A stretch of 64,000 bases of DNA from Amycolatopsis sp. WAC 01376. GTDB taxonomy: Bacteria; Actinomycetota; Actinomycetes; Mycobacteriales; Pseudonocardiaceae. Shown here one piece after another: positions 18,970 to 26,484 of this stretch. The stretch lies in the NCBI RefSeq assembly GCF_003947415.1, contig NZ_QHKL01000014.1:92439-156438 (forward strand), read 5' to 3'. The position numbers and the translations under genes are program-made. Position 1 is the first letter of the stretch. The number at the start of each line of letters is the position of its first letter. Under the pieces are notes generated by a model that saw only the letters and a program-made list of their open reading frames with translations, did not search any database and had not been told where the DNA came from.

Positions 18970-19065
18970 CCGCGAGGACCTCGTCGGCGTGCATCGCGTC
19001 GAAGGCCTTCTCGACCCCGGCGAGCGCGATCCGCTCGCTCACGAAACGCTCCAGCGGCACCGCGA
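18970..19065 (-). pseudogene. C-terminal relic of a zinc-type alcohol dehydrogenase
   Basis: On the minus strand VPLERFVSERIALAGVEKAF followed by DAMHADEVL matches the last helices of medium-chain zinc dehydrogenases (PLDxFVTERIxLxDVExAFxxMxxGEVL pattern). Nothing upstream of it survives; the region continues into the leader of the SDR gene. The protein end is also altered (LAGPGPTPNRS). It is a short, non-functional fragment. Confidence 0.5.
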
Positions 19066-19084
19066 CCGATGAAAGGACAGCCCC

Positions 19085-20059
19085 ATGAAGGTCCTGGCAG
19101 TAGGCGGAACCGGCTTCATCGGACAGCACATCGTGCGTGAACTACTGGCCGGCGGGCACGACGTCACGGTGCTGGTCCGCACGCCACCCACGAACCTCCC
19201 CGCCGCCGTGACGGTCCAACTCGGCGACCTCACAGATCTGTCCGAAGACCGGCTCGACAAGATCGTCGCCGGCCACACGGGCATCGTCGTCGCATCGGCC
19301 GCCGCCGTCGCCGCACCGCGCAACGTCGACATCACCGCGTTCTTCCATGACACCAACGTCGCACCCGTGGTCAGGTTGCTCGCCGCCGGCTGCCGGGCGC
19401 AGTGCGACCGCGCTGTCATCCTCGGCAGTTTCTACGCGACCCTGCAGCGCGAACAGCCGGCACTCCGCCTGGCTGAACTCAGCCCCTACATCGCCAGCAG
19501 AATCGACCAAGCCGAACGCGCACGCGCCGCGGTCAACGCGGAAACCTCCGTGGCCGTTCTCGAACTCCCCTACGTCGCAGGCACGACCCCCGGTCGGCAA
19601 TCACCTCTCGAACCCATGCTGCACAGCATGTCCATCGGCAACGCGGGCATCCTCGCCTACCCTGGCACCACCGCCGTCGTCACCGTCACCCAAGTCGCGC
19701 AAGCAGCCGTAGCGGCGCTGGACCGTCGAGTCAATGGCAACTATCCGCTCGTCACCGCGAACCTCCCCTGGGCCGACCTCTTCACCCGCCTCGCAACCGC
19801 TGCCGGCCACCCTCCGAAACGCATCTGGAAGCTCCGTCCAAGCGCCATCCGACTTCTGATCCGCAGGGAAGGCATCCGACAACGCCGCCACGGATTCACC
19901 CTCGGTTTCGACCCGACACAATGGAGCAACCTGCACGCCACCACCATGGTCCTCGACCCGGACATCGCCCGCGCAGAACTCGGCGTCGAGCCCGACGACC
20001 TCACCAAAGCCCTCCAAAACGCCGCCTCGACATCACGGGCCACCACAGAGCCATCGTGA
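19085..20059 (+). CDS. NAD(P)-binding SDR / NAD-dependent epimerase-dehydratase family protein
   Basis: An atypical extended SDR of 324 residues. The Rossmann start MKVLAVGGTGFIGQHIVREL holds the GxxGxxG nucleotide motif. The usual YxxxK active site is not obvious: at the expected place the sequence is SPYIASRIDQAERA, so it may be a non-catalytic NmrA-like sensor or reductase variant. ATG at 19085 follows GAAAGGA at 19071. The stop overlaps a broken TetR gene (GTGA), suggesting the pair was once an operon with its own regulator. Confidence 0.75.
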   Translation: MKVLAVGGTGFIGQHIVRELLAGGHDVTVLVRTPPTNLPAAVTVQLGDLTDLSEDRLDKIVAGHTGIVVASAAAVAAPRNVDITAFFHDTNVAPVVRLLAAGCRAQCDRAVILGSFYATLQREQPALRLAELSPYIASRIDQAERARAAVNAETSVAVLELPYVAGTTPGRQSPLEPMLHSMSIGNAGILAYPGTTAVVTVTQVAQAAVAALDRRVNGNYPLVTANLPWADLFTRLATAAGHPPKRIWKLRPSAIRLLIRREGIRQRRHGFTLGFDPTQWSNLHATTMVLDPDIARAELGVEPDDLTKALQNAASTSRATTEPS

Positions 20060-20310
20060 CCACAACCTGGTCGCTCTACCGCCACTTCCCCACCCGGGAG
20101 GCACTGGCCGAGGCTCATGGCCACCCACTCGGACGCTCAGGTTGAAGGGGGCCGGGCACTCGAACAGGCTGTCACCGATCTGGTGACCGCCGCCGCGAAA
20201 AACGGCGCAGTCCGCGACGACGTCGGTGGCGGACCGAGGCCGACGGCCTCATCACCCTCATGCTCGACGGCCTGGCCAAGCAGGGTCAGAACAAGCCTGA
20301 CGGATGCCGG
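20056..20310 (+). pseudogene. broken TetR-family regulator
   Basis: Fragments of a TetR protein occur in different frames. TTTWSLYRHFPTREALAEA (20059-20115) is the end of a TetR helix-turn-helix. ALEQAVTDLVTAAAKNGAVRDDV (about 20158-20226) fits the ligand-domain helix before ADGLITLMLDGLAKQGQ (about 20238-20285, another frame), which is the usual C-terminal helix. The middle of about 80 residues is missing and at least one frameshift is needed. Its start would overlap the SDR stop. It is decayed, not functional. Confidence 0.6.
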
Positions 20311-20462
20311 TCCTCGCGAGAACGCCGGTATTCCCCATTGCCTACCGAGAAAGATGCGGCGGGAGCCGCGATGGAGGGCCAGGAATCGGAACGTTCGAAA
20401 AGATCGATGGCCTTGTCGGTGCGGCCGGATACGATGCGGCTCCCGCGGAACCAGGAGGAAAG

Positions 20463-21068
20463 ATGACAGGTCGCGCCGACGTTGACGCGCTGCTGCGCAT
20501 CATGCCGAATGATCACGGCGCCGACGAGCGCGTTGACTGGGCAGCGGTCGAGGCACACCTGGGTACCGCCCTGCCCAGCGACTACCAGGCCTTCATGGCC
20601 GTCTACGGCGGTGGAGCCGTCGACAACCTGGTCATCCTTCCTCCTCTGTCCACAGGCGACAGCTGGTCGGGATCGATCTCCGAGCACAGCAAGCAGTTGC
20701 GCGATCTGTGGGACATCGAGGGAGGCGTCCCCGGTGTTCCGCCGGACGAGCACCGAGTGCTGCCCTGGGGAACCGGATGCAACGGCAACGAGCTGGGGTG
20801 GCTGATGACCGACCCGGACCCGGACCGATGGCCGGTAGTGGTCTGGCGTCGTCACGAATCACCGGCTTGGGCGCTGTTCGAGTGCGGCATGGCCGAGTTC
20901 ATCCGCAGACTCATGACCGCCGATTTCGACAAATGCCCACTCAGCGATCTGTCGCTGTGGGGACGAGTCAGTTCCTTCGTCCACCACCAAGAACAGCAAC
21001 GGCGTTTCCAAGCAGGCCTGGACCCCATGACGGGCGAGCCCGATCCCTACGCCGACATGTTCGCTTGA
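20463..21068 (+). CDS. SMI1/KNR4 (SUKH) family protein
   Basis: A 201-residue cytosolic protein of the SUKH superfamily, whose bacterial members are often immunity proteins against polymorphic toxins. The core reads VEAHLGTALPSDYQAFMAVYGGG, then FPWG-like LPWGTGCNGNELGWL and WPVVVWRRHE, and near the end FIRRLMTADFDKCPLSDLS, all typical SUKH-1 positions. ATG at 20463 has an excellent AGGAGGAAAG site directly upstream. An open extension from 20304 is part of decayed sequence. No toxin gene is adjacent, so it may be an orphan immunity protein. Confidence 0.8.
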   Translation: MTGRADVDALLRIMPNDHGADERVDWAAVEAHLGTALPSDYQAFMAVYGGGAVDNLVILPPLSTGDSWSGSISEHSKQLRDLWDIEGGVPGVPPDEHRVLPWGTGCNGNELGWLMTDPDPDRWPVVVWRRHESPAWALFECGMAEFIRRLMTADFDKCPLSDLSLWGRVSSFVHHQEQQRRFQAGLDPMTGEPDPYADMFA

Positions 21069-21105
21069 ACGGACACCAGGTTGACACCTGGCTGAAGCCG
21101 AGGTT

Positions 21106-21154
21106 CGTGAGGGCCTCCTTCCCTACTCTCAGGGTAGGGAAGGAGGCCCTCACG
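21106..21154. repeat. 21-bp perfect inverted repeat (intergenic hairpin)
   Basis: Arms 21106-21126 and 21134-21154 are exact complements with a 7-base loop (TCTCAGG). The left arm begins CGTGAGGGCCTCC. It sits 38 bases after the SUKH gene. The length and perfection exceed a normal terminator and suggest a dispersed palindromic repeat, though it could still stop transcription. Confidence 0.75.
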
Positions 21155-21261
21155 GACACTCCAGACCAACCGCTGTGGCGAAGCTCCCCGACGCTGTCGA
21201 ACGGCACCGCCGGATAGGCCGTACGGGCGCATCGACCGGCAGTTTCGGCGCTTTCAGTCGC

Positions 21262-21430
21262 GTTGGCCATGGGGGTCACATAGTTTGCAACTGGCGCACT
21301 TGTCCGTCCACAAGTAACCGGGGAGAGCAGCCGGTCACCCGGTGAATCGTGCTCGGCATCGCAGCGGCAGGGATTGCCGCGTCGACCGTGGGTGGCCGGG
21401 TGCTCCTCCTGACCGACACCACTCTCCTTG
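21262..21430 (+). promoter_or_regulatory. possible ydaO-like (c-di-AMP) riboswitch leader
   Basis: The leader of the secreted GH43 gene contains AACCGGGGA (21316-21324) and CCGGTGAATCG (21339-21349). These resemble the paired consensus blocks of ydaO/yuaA c-di-AMP riboswitches (AACxGGGGA and GGGTGAATC), which in actinobacteria precede exported wall-active enzymes. The later conserved block (CCGAACCCGACAGCUAAC type) is not clearly present, so this is a weak candidate. Confidence 0.25.
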
Positions 21431-21448
21431 CCCAGTAAGGGATTCAGT

Positions 21449-22519
21449 ATGCGCAAGTGGACCAGATTACTTGTGGCGGGCGTGCTCGCCGCGACCGCCA
21501 CAACCGCTGTCATGGCGGTCAACACGGCCGGTGCGGCCGACGGTGTCTCGACCGCGGCCGCCGAGTCGACGTTCCCACTCGCCGACCCGGACACCGTCCA
21601 GGCGAAGGACGGCACGTACGTCACTTACGGCACCACGGTCGGCGCCGGTGTCGGCGCCCGGTGCGGCGTGACCGGCAAACTGTTCGTGCCGGTGCTAGCG
21701 CACGGCTCCGGCAACACCGTCGGCGTGGGCACCTGCGCGTCCGCCGATGCACTGCCCAACGGGCCCGGTAGCTGGGCTGAGGGCAACGTCTGGGCGCCCG
21801 GCGTCGTCCGCTTCGGCGACACCTACTTCATGTACTACACCGCGTCCAAGCGGGGCAGCGGCCAGAAATGCCTCGGCCGCGCCGTCTCGGGCAGTGCACG
21901 GGGGCCGTTCACCAACCCCGTCGAGTGGGCGTGCCCGGGCAGCGGCCGCTGGGCCATCGACGCGAACCCGTTCGTCTCGGGCAGCGCCATGTACGTCGCC
22001 TACCGGGACGACGCGATCACCTCGTACCCGGAGACCGGCATCTCGGTCGTGCGCACCCATTCCAACGGCATGGCGGACTGGGCCACCCGCCGGGACGCGT
22101 TGAAGAGCACCGACATCGGCTGGGAGACCACCCGGATGAGCGGCGGCACGCACGTGATCGAGAACCCGTCGATGTTCAAGTCCGCAGACGGTTACTGGTA
22201 CCTGGCCTACTCCGGCAACAACTGGGACAGCGCACGGTATTCGACCGGCATCGCCAGGTGCGGCACCGGCCCGCTCCCGTCGACGCGCTGCACACCACGG
22301 CAGAACGGGGCCGAGCGGCCGTACTTCGGGTACACCGGCACCGGGGGCCTCAACCCCTACCGCGGCCTGCCCGGCAACCACCCCGGCCCAGGCGGGATGG
22401 ACTTCTTCCAGGCGGCCAACGGCCAGTACCACGCGGTCTACCACTGGTGGAACGGCAGCAGCCGGTTCCCGATCGTGGCGACGGTCCTCCGCAACGACGG
22501 CGGCTTCTACCTCACTTAG
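21449..22519 (+). CDS. secreted glycoside hydrolase family 43-like protein
   Basis: A 356-residue exported five-bladed beta-propeller. The signal peptide is KWTRLLVAGVLAATATTAVMA with cleavage near AGAADG. The GH43 triad is recognisable: LADPDTVQ (base Asp), AIDANPF (pKa-modulating Asp) and VIENPSMFK (acid Glu), with the family motif WAPGVVRFGDTYFMYYTAS between and YWYLAYSGNNWDSARYSTGIA after. The activity is probably on arabinan, xylan or galactan side chains outside the cell. ATG at 21449 is preceded by a weak site (AAGGGAT). The upstream leader is long (380 bases). Confidence 0.82.
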   Translation: MRKWTRLLVAGVLAATATTAVMAVNTAGAADGVSTAAAESTFPLADPDTVQAKDGTYVTYGTTVGAGVGARCGVTGKLFVPVLAHGSGNTVGVGTCASADALPNGPGSWAEGNVWAPGVVRFGDTYFMYYTASKRGSGQKCLGRAVSGSARGPFTNPVEWACPGSGRWAIDANPFVSGSAMYVAYRDDAITSYPETGISVVRTHSNGMADWATRRDALKSTDIGWETTRMSGGTHVIENPSMFKSADGYWYLAYSGNNWDSARYSTGIARCGTGPLPSTRCTPRQNGAERPYFGYTGTGGLNPYRGLPGNHPGPGGMDFFQAANGQYHAVYHWWNGSSRFPIVATVLRNDGGFYLT

Positions 22520-22554
22520 GCGCCACTGAGCCGGATGTCTCGCCCGGGCATGTC

Positions 22555-22601
22555 GTGAACGGCGCGTTCATCGCACCCACCAACAGGAACGCGCCGTTCA
22601 C
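22555..22601. terminator. 15-bp inverted repeat between convergent genes
   Basis: GTGAACGGCGCGTTC (22555-22569) pairs exactly with 22587-22601 across a 17-base loop. It lies between the GH43 gene and the convergent MarR gene, so it can serve both strands. Confidence 0.6.
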
Positions 22602-22658
22602 CCACATCGGCCAAGGTCGATCGCCTCTCCTTCCGCTGTTCCGGGCAGCGAGACACTC

Positions 22659-23126
22659 CTAGCCCTTCCCGGGCGTGTTGTTCGCCTCGTCCAGTCGGCG
22701 CGCGATGTCCTCCAGAGTGTTCAGGTGGTCAGGGGTGAGGTGGTCCATGAAGTGGTGCCGGACGGAGGCGAGGTGCGCGGGCGCCGCCTCTTCCAACACG
22801 GTGAGACCGTGGCCGGTCAGCGTCAGCAGGCAGCCCCGGCCGTCTTCCGGGTCCGGGGAGCGGCGCAGCAGCCCACGCGCCTCCATTCTCGTCGCGTGCC
22901 GGGAGAGCCTGCTGCGCGACCAGCCCATCTTGTCCGCCTGCTCCCCCAGGCTGCTGGTGTTCCCCCGTCGCTCCGAGAGCGTGCTGAGTACCTCGTAGTC
23001 GGCCTCGGACAGACCCCGTTCAGCCAGGTCGCGGGCCGTTCCGGTCTTGACCGCGACCGTGATCCGGAGGAAAGCCCGCCATGCCCGTTCTTCATCGGCG
23101 GTGAGCCAGCGCACTGTCGTTGACAT
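22659..23126 (-). CDS. MarR-family transcriptional regulator
   Basis: A 155-residue winged-helix dimer. The pattern LSEADYEVLSTLSE, then SSLGEQADKMGWSRSRLSRHATRMEARGLLRR (recognition helix) and PEDGRGCLLTLTGHGLTVLEEA (wing) is textbook MarR. It faces the flavin reductase-GNAT gene across only 30 bases that hold a perfect dyad, so it very likely represses both genes. The start codon (ATG, 23126) is close enough to the dyad that transcripts may be leaderless. Confidence 0.9.
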   Translation of the reverse strand: MSTTVRWLTADEERAWRAFLRITVAVKTGTARDLAERGLSEADYEVLSTLSERRGNTSSLGEQADKMGWSRSRLSRHATRMEARGLLRRSPDPEDGRGCLLTLTGHGLTVLEEAAPAHLASVRHHFMDHLTPDHLNTLEDIARRLDEANNTPGKG

Positions 23127-23132
23127 GTAAAC

Positions 23133-23149
23133 AACCTAGCATCTAGGTT
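23133..23149. promoter_or_regulatory. MarR operator dyad
   Basis: AACCTAG-CAT-CTAGGTT is a perfect 7-base inverted repeat centred in the 30-base gap between the divergent MarR and reductase genes. The symmetry continues outward with CATGTAAAC on the left and the complement of CATGGAAAC on the right, offset by one base. Its position within both promoters fits autorepression. Confidence 0.75.
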
Positions 23150-23156
23150 CGTTTCC

Positions 23157-24236
23157 ATGTCAATGAAATCGACGCGCGTCCTTGTCCTGACGTGCAGCAC
23201 CCGACCCGGGGCGCTGGGCCCGGCAGTGACGCGGTGGTGGCTCGACACGGTCGCCGAGCGGGCCATGGAGTCGGGCGCCGAGCTCGTGCCGGTGGCGCTC
23301 GGCGACCTCGCCCTGCCCTTTCTCGACGAAGAGGAGCACGCGTCCTCCGGGATCTACCGGCAGGAGCACACCAGGCGGTGGAGCGCGCTCGTCGACTCGG
23401 TGGACGCGATCGTCGCGGTCATGCCGGAATACAACTTCGGCATGCCGGCGACGCTGAAGAACGCACTGGACTACCTGAGCGCCGAATGGGCGTGGAAGCC
23501 GATCGGGTTCGTCAGCTACGGCAACACCTCGGCGGGCACGCGAGCCGTGCAGCACGCCAAGCAGATCGTGACCACGCTGCGGCTGGTCCCCCTCGGGGCC
23601 ACCGTCGCGATCCGCATCGGCGAGGCGGTGACGGCGGGCCGACTGCGAGCGGACGCATCCCGGGACGAGGCGGGCGTCGCCCTGCTCGACGAACTCGTCC
23701 GTGTCGCCAACGCGCTGCGGCCGCTGCGCGAGCGGCTGCGCGACACGACGTCCGCAGGCCCGCTCGCGGGATCCCACGCGCGACGGCTGACCCCGGACGA
23801 CGCCGAAGAAGTGGCCGTACTGCAGCGATGCTGCTGGGTGGACGAGGCCTTGCTCAACGACACCCTCGACATCCCGGCCCTGCACGAGTCTCTCGACGAG
23901 GTGCGAGAGTGGCTCGCCGGCTGGCACGTCACAGGCGTGTGGCTCGACGCGCGGCTGCTGGGGATGGTGCGGGCGCGTGCCGTCGACGGTGACTGGCATA
24001 TCGGCAGGCTCGCCGTGGTGCCCGATCTGCGCGGCCGGGGACTCGGCCGCTGGCTGCTTCGCGGCGCCGAGTCCGTCGCGGGCGCGGACACGCGGCGGGT
24101 CCTGATGTTCACCGGCGCCAAAAGCACGCGCAACGTCGAACTCTACGAAAGTGAGGGCTACCGCCGGATTCCGGCGGCCGGACCGGAAGGGACCGTATGC
24201 CTCACCAAAGCCATGCCGCGGGAGGGATCACGGTGA
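23157..24236 (+). CDS. NADPH-dependent FMN reductase fused to GNAT acetyltransferase
   Basis: A two-domain protein of 359 residues. Residues 1-190 are a flavodoxin-like NADPH:FMN reductase (VLTCSTRPGALGPAV for phosphate binding, MPEYNFGMPATLKNALDYL and KPIGFVSYGNTSAG). Residues 205-355 are a GNAT N-acetyltransferase (IGRLAVVPDLRGRGLGRWLL is the acetyl-CoA loop, followed by NVELYESEGYRRI). Single-domain versions are common; the fusion is unusual. The MarR neighbour suggests induction by a small toxic compound, perhaps reduced and then acetylated. Starts at 23157 or 23163 (ATG) are equally good and no ribosome site is visible. The stop overlaps a TetR relic. Confidence 0.87.
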   Translation: MSMKSTRVLVLTCSTRPGALGPAVTRWWLDTVAERAMESGAELVPVALGDLALPFLDEEEHASSGIYRQEHTRRWSALVDSVDAIVAVMPEYNFGMPATLKNALDYLSAEWAWKPIGFVSYGNTSAGTRAVQHAKQIVTTLRLVPLGATVAIRIGEAVTAGRLRADASRDEAGVALLDELVRVANALRPLRERLRDTTSAGPLAGSHARRLTPDDAEEVAVLQRCCWVDEALLNDTLDIPALHESLDEVREWLAGWHVTGVWLDARLLGMVRARAVDGDWHIGRLAVVPDLRGRGLGRWLLRGAESVAGADTRRVLMFTGAKSTRNVELYESEGYRRIPAAGPEGTVCLTKAMPREGSR

Positions 24237-24337
24237 TCGACGCCTGTATGCGGGTCGCCGCGCGAGAAGGGCTGCACGCGGTCACGATGCGGGGCGGTGG
24301 CCGCCGAATCGGGACAGTGCCGACCCATCCCCCGTGA
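24233..24337 (+). pseudogene. N-terminal relic of a TetR-family regulator
   Basis: VIDACMRVAAREGLHAVTMR is the first helix region of a TetR DNA-binding domain. It is followed after a one-base shift by AVAAESGQ, which continues the domain. The frame then ends within 35 codons. GTG at 24233 overlaps the TGA of the fusion gene, so it was once the next gene of that operon. The rest is gone. Confidence 0.55.
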
Positions 24338-24444
24338 GAGCTACCCGGATCGTCCGCTCGCAGGTGATTCGCCGGCGTCGGCGCGCTTCTAGCGTTTCCA
24401 GTGCGTCGCCCAACCGTGCGGCCGTGGTTCTTCTGGAGGTCACC

Positions 24445-25281
24445 ATGCACCCGAGCTCGATCGCGCCTGCGGATCACCAGCCTGGGCGAGCGAGCCGCAT
24501 TCTGCGGTTCCCGCTCGTCTGGATGCTGGTCGGGATCGTCGGTGTCGGCGGGGTGTCGGCGCTGTCCTCGGGTGGGTCGCCGGTGCCGGCGGTCGTGGGC
24601 GCGATCGCCGCGGTTGCCGTCTACTGGGCGGTGATGCGCTACGTCGCGCGGCGAAGCACGCCGGAGATCGCGAGGGCACGGGCCGGGATCCTGGCGTTGC
24701 TCGGCATCGGGCTTGGCTTCATGTTCATCGCCGTTTCCATGCTCATGGTGATGACGGAGTTCTCGTTCACCTGGGCGTCCGGTAGCGCCGTGGCGACCGT
24801 CGTGAGCATCGCGGCGGTGCAACTCGGCGCGGCGGTGACCGAGGAACTGCTCTTCCGCGGCCTGTTGCTGCAGGGGCTGGAACGGCTGGGAGGCAGTTGG
24901 TTCGCGCTGACGAGCACCGCGGTGCTGTTCGGTGCCATCCACCTGGCCAACCCCGGCGCCTCGTTGTGGACCGGGTTCGCGATCGCCGTTGAGGCCGGTG
25001 TCCTGTTGGGCGCCACTTTCCTGTGGCTGCGCAGTATCTGGGCGGCCGTGGGCCTGCACTTCGCCTGGAACACCACCGTCGGGCTGCTCGGCCTCCCGGT
25101 CTCGGGTCACGCGTCGCCGGGTCTGCTGATCGCCGAACCGACGGGCCCGGAGTTGGTGACCGGCGGCCAGTTCGGCATCGAGGGGTCGATCGTTCCCGTC
25201 GCCGTGAGCCTGCTGCTCGCCGTGCCCATGCTCATCGCCGCTCACAAGCGCGGCGACCTCGTGCCCATGCGACGGCGCTAA
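24445..25281 (+). CDS. CPBP family intramembrane glutamic endopeptidase
   Basis: A 278-residue polytopic membrane protein of the CPBP (Abi/CAAX protease) family. The three signature motifs are present: VTEELLFRG (EExxxR), FGAIHLANP and LHFAWNTT, lying in consecutive helices. Hydrophobic spans begin near residues 20, 45, 85, 125, 165, 190 and 245. ATG at 24445 has GGAGG nine bases upstream. A two-component pair begins ten bases downstream, so it may be part of the same transcript. Known roles in the family include bacteriocin self-immunity and prenylprotein-like processing; the target here is unknown. Confidence 0.85.
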   Translation: MHPSSIAPADHQPGRASRILRFPLVWMLVGIVGVGGVSALSSGGSPVPAVVGAIAAVAVYWAVMRYVARRSTPEIARARAGILALLGIGLGFMFIAVSMLMVMTEFSFTWASGSAVATVVSIAAVQLGAAVTEELLFRGLLLQGLERLGGSWFALTSTAVLFGAIHLANPGASLWTGFAIAVEAGVLLGATFLWLRSIWAAVGLHFAWNTTVGLLGLPVSGHASPGLLIAEPTGPELVTGGQFGIEGSIVPVAVSLLLAVPMLIAAHKRGDLVPMRRR

Positions 25282-25290
25282 GCTCGCCGA

Positions 25291-26484
25291 ATGCTTGCCA
25301 GCGCGGCATCCCGCCTCGGTACCGCACTCAGCGGGTGGCGAGACCTCCCATCGTCCATAAAAGACAGTGTGTTGGCGGCGGTGGTGACCGTGCTGGCCTT
25401 CGCGCCGACCGTCGCCCACATCGGCCCGGAGATCGGCGATCTCCCCCGGCGCTCGACGGGCGGCATCGACGTGGTGGCCGGTGCGGCGCTGACGCTGGCG
25501 ATGTGCCTGCCGCTCGCGGTACGCAGCCGCATGCCGGCCGTCTGCCTGTCGGTCATCGGTACCGCGTTCGCGATCGGCCAGGTCCTGAGCTACCCGGACA
25601 CGTTCGGCAAGGTGGGGATTCTCCTCGCGTTGTACGCCGCCGGCGCGCACCTGGCGCGGTTCCGCCGGGGGCTTGCCGCGGTGCTGACCGCGAGCTATGC
25701 GGCGCTCACCGTGGCACTGCACAACCTTGGCTCACCGCAACGGTTTCCGGATTTTCTCGCGTTCTATCTCGTCTTGGTGGTGATCTGGCTGGCCGGCACC
25801 GGCATGCGTCGATGGCGCGCGGAAGAGGCTGAACGGAGACGGCTGGCGGCCGAGGTGGCCGCGGCCACCGAGCGGGCTCGTATCGCCCGGGACCTGCACG
25901 ACGTGGTCACCCATCACGTGACCGCGATGGTGGTCCAGGCCGACGCGGCGCAGTTCCTGCTCGACTCCGCGCCGGAACGGACCGGCACCGGCCTGCGCGC
26001 CATCAGCGACACCGGACGCCGGGCGTTGACAGAGCTGCGGACCCTGCTCGGCATTCTCGAGGCGACCGGCGAGCCCAGGGCCGCGGACCGGACACCGGCC
26101 ATGGGAAAGGTCGCCGATCTGGTCGAACAGGCCCGGCTGTCGGGTCAGCCCGTCGAGTGGACCGAGCAGGGCGAGCAACTACCGCGGTCCGTCGACGTGG
26201 AGCTGACCACCTACCGCGTGGTGCAGGAGGCGCTCACCAACGCGCTCAAGCACGCGACAGGAAACCCGACCAAGGTCCTGGTCCGGCACGGCAAGGACCA
26301 CATCGAGGTCGAGGTGATCACCCTCGGTCCCGCGGTCGGCGACACGGCCACACCATCCGGCGGCCGAGGCCTGACAGGACTGCGGGAACGTGTGCGAATG
26401 TCCGGCGGGGACCTGGTTTCCGGTGCCCTGCCCGGCGACGGCGGCTTCCGTGTCTGGGCCATGATTCCTGGGAGCCCCACATGA
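25291..26484 (+). CDS. NarL-type sensor histidine kinase (HisKA_3)
   Basis: A 397-residue membrane kinase. The N-terminal half carries about four or five hydrophobic spans and little extracellular sequence. The dimerisation/phosphoacceptor motif is ERARIARDLHDVVTHHVTAMVVQAD, with the phospho-accepting His at about residue 203. The N-box is YRVVQEALTNALKHA and the glycine box is GGRGLTGLRERV. It autophosphorylates and passes phosphate to the response regulator encoded by the next gene, whose ATG overlaps its stop by 4 bases (ATGA). The signal may be cell-envelope stress, but nothing in sequence proves this. Confidence 0.92.
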   Translation: MLASAASRLGTALSGWRDLPSSIKDSVLAAVVTVLAFAPTVAHIGPEIGDLPRRSTGGIDVVAGAALTLAMCLPLAVRSRMPAVCLSVIGTAFAIGQVLSYPDTFGKVGILLALYAAGAHLARFRRGLAAVLTASYAALTVALHNLGSPQRFPDFLAFYLVLVVIWLAGTGMRRWRAEEAERRRLAAEVAAATERARIARDLHDVVTHHVTAMVVQADAAQFLLDSAPERTGTGLRAISDTGRRALTELRTLLGILEATGEPRAADRTPAMGKVADLVEQARLSGQPVEWTEQGEQLPRSVDVELTTYRVVQEALTNALKHATGNPTKVLVRHGKDHIEVEVITLGPAVGDTATPSGGRGLTGLRERVRMSGGDLVSGALPGDGGFRVWAMIPGSPT

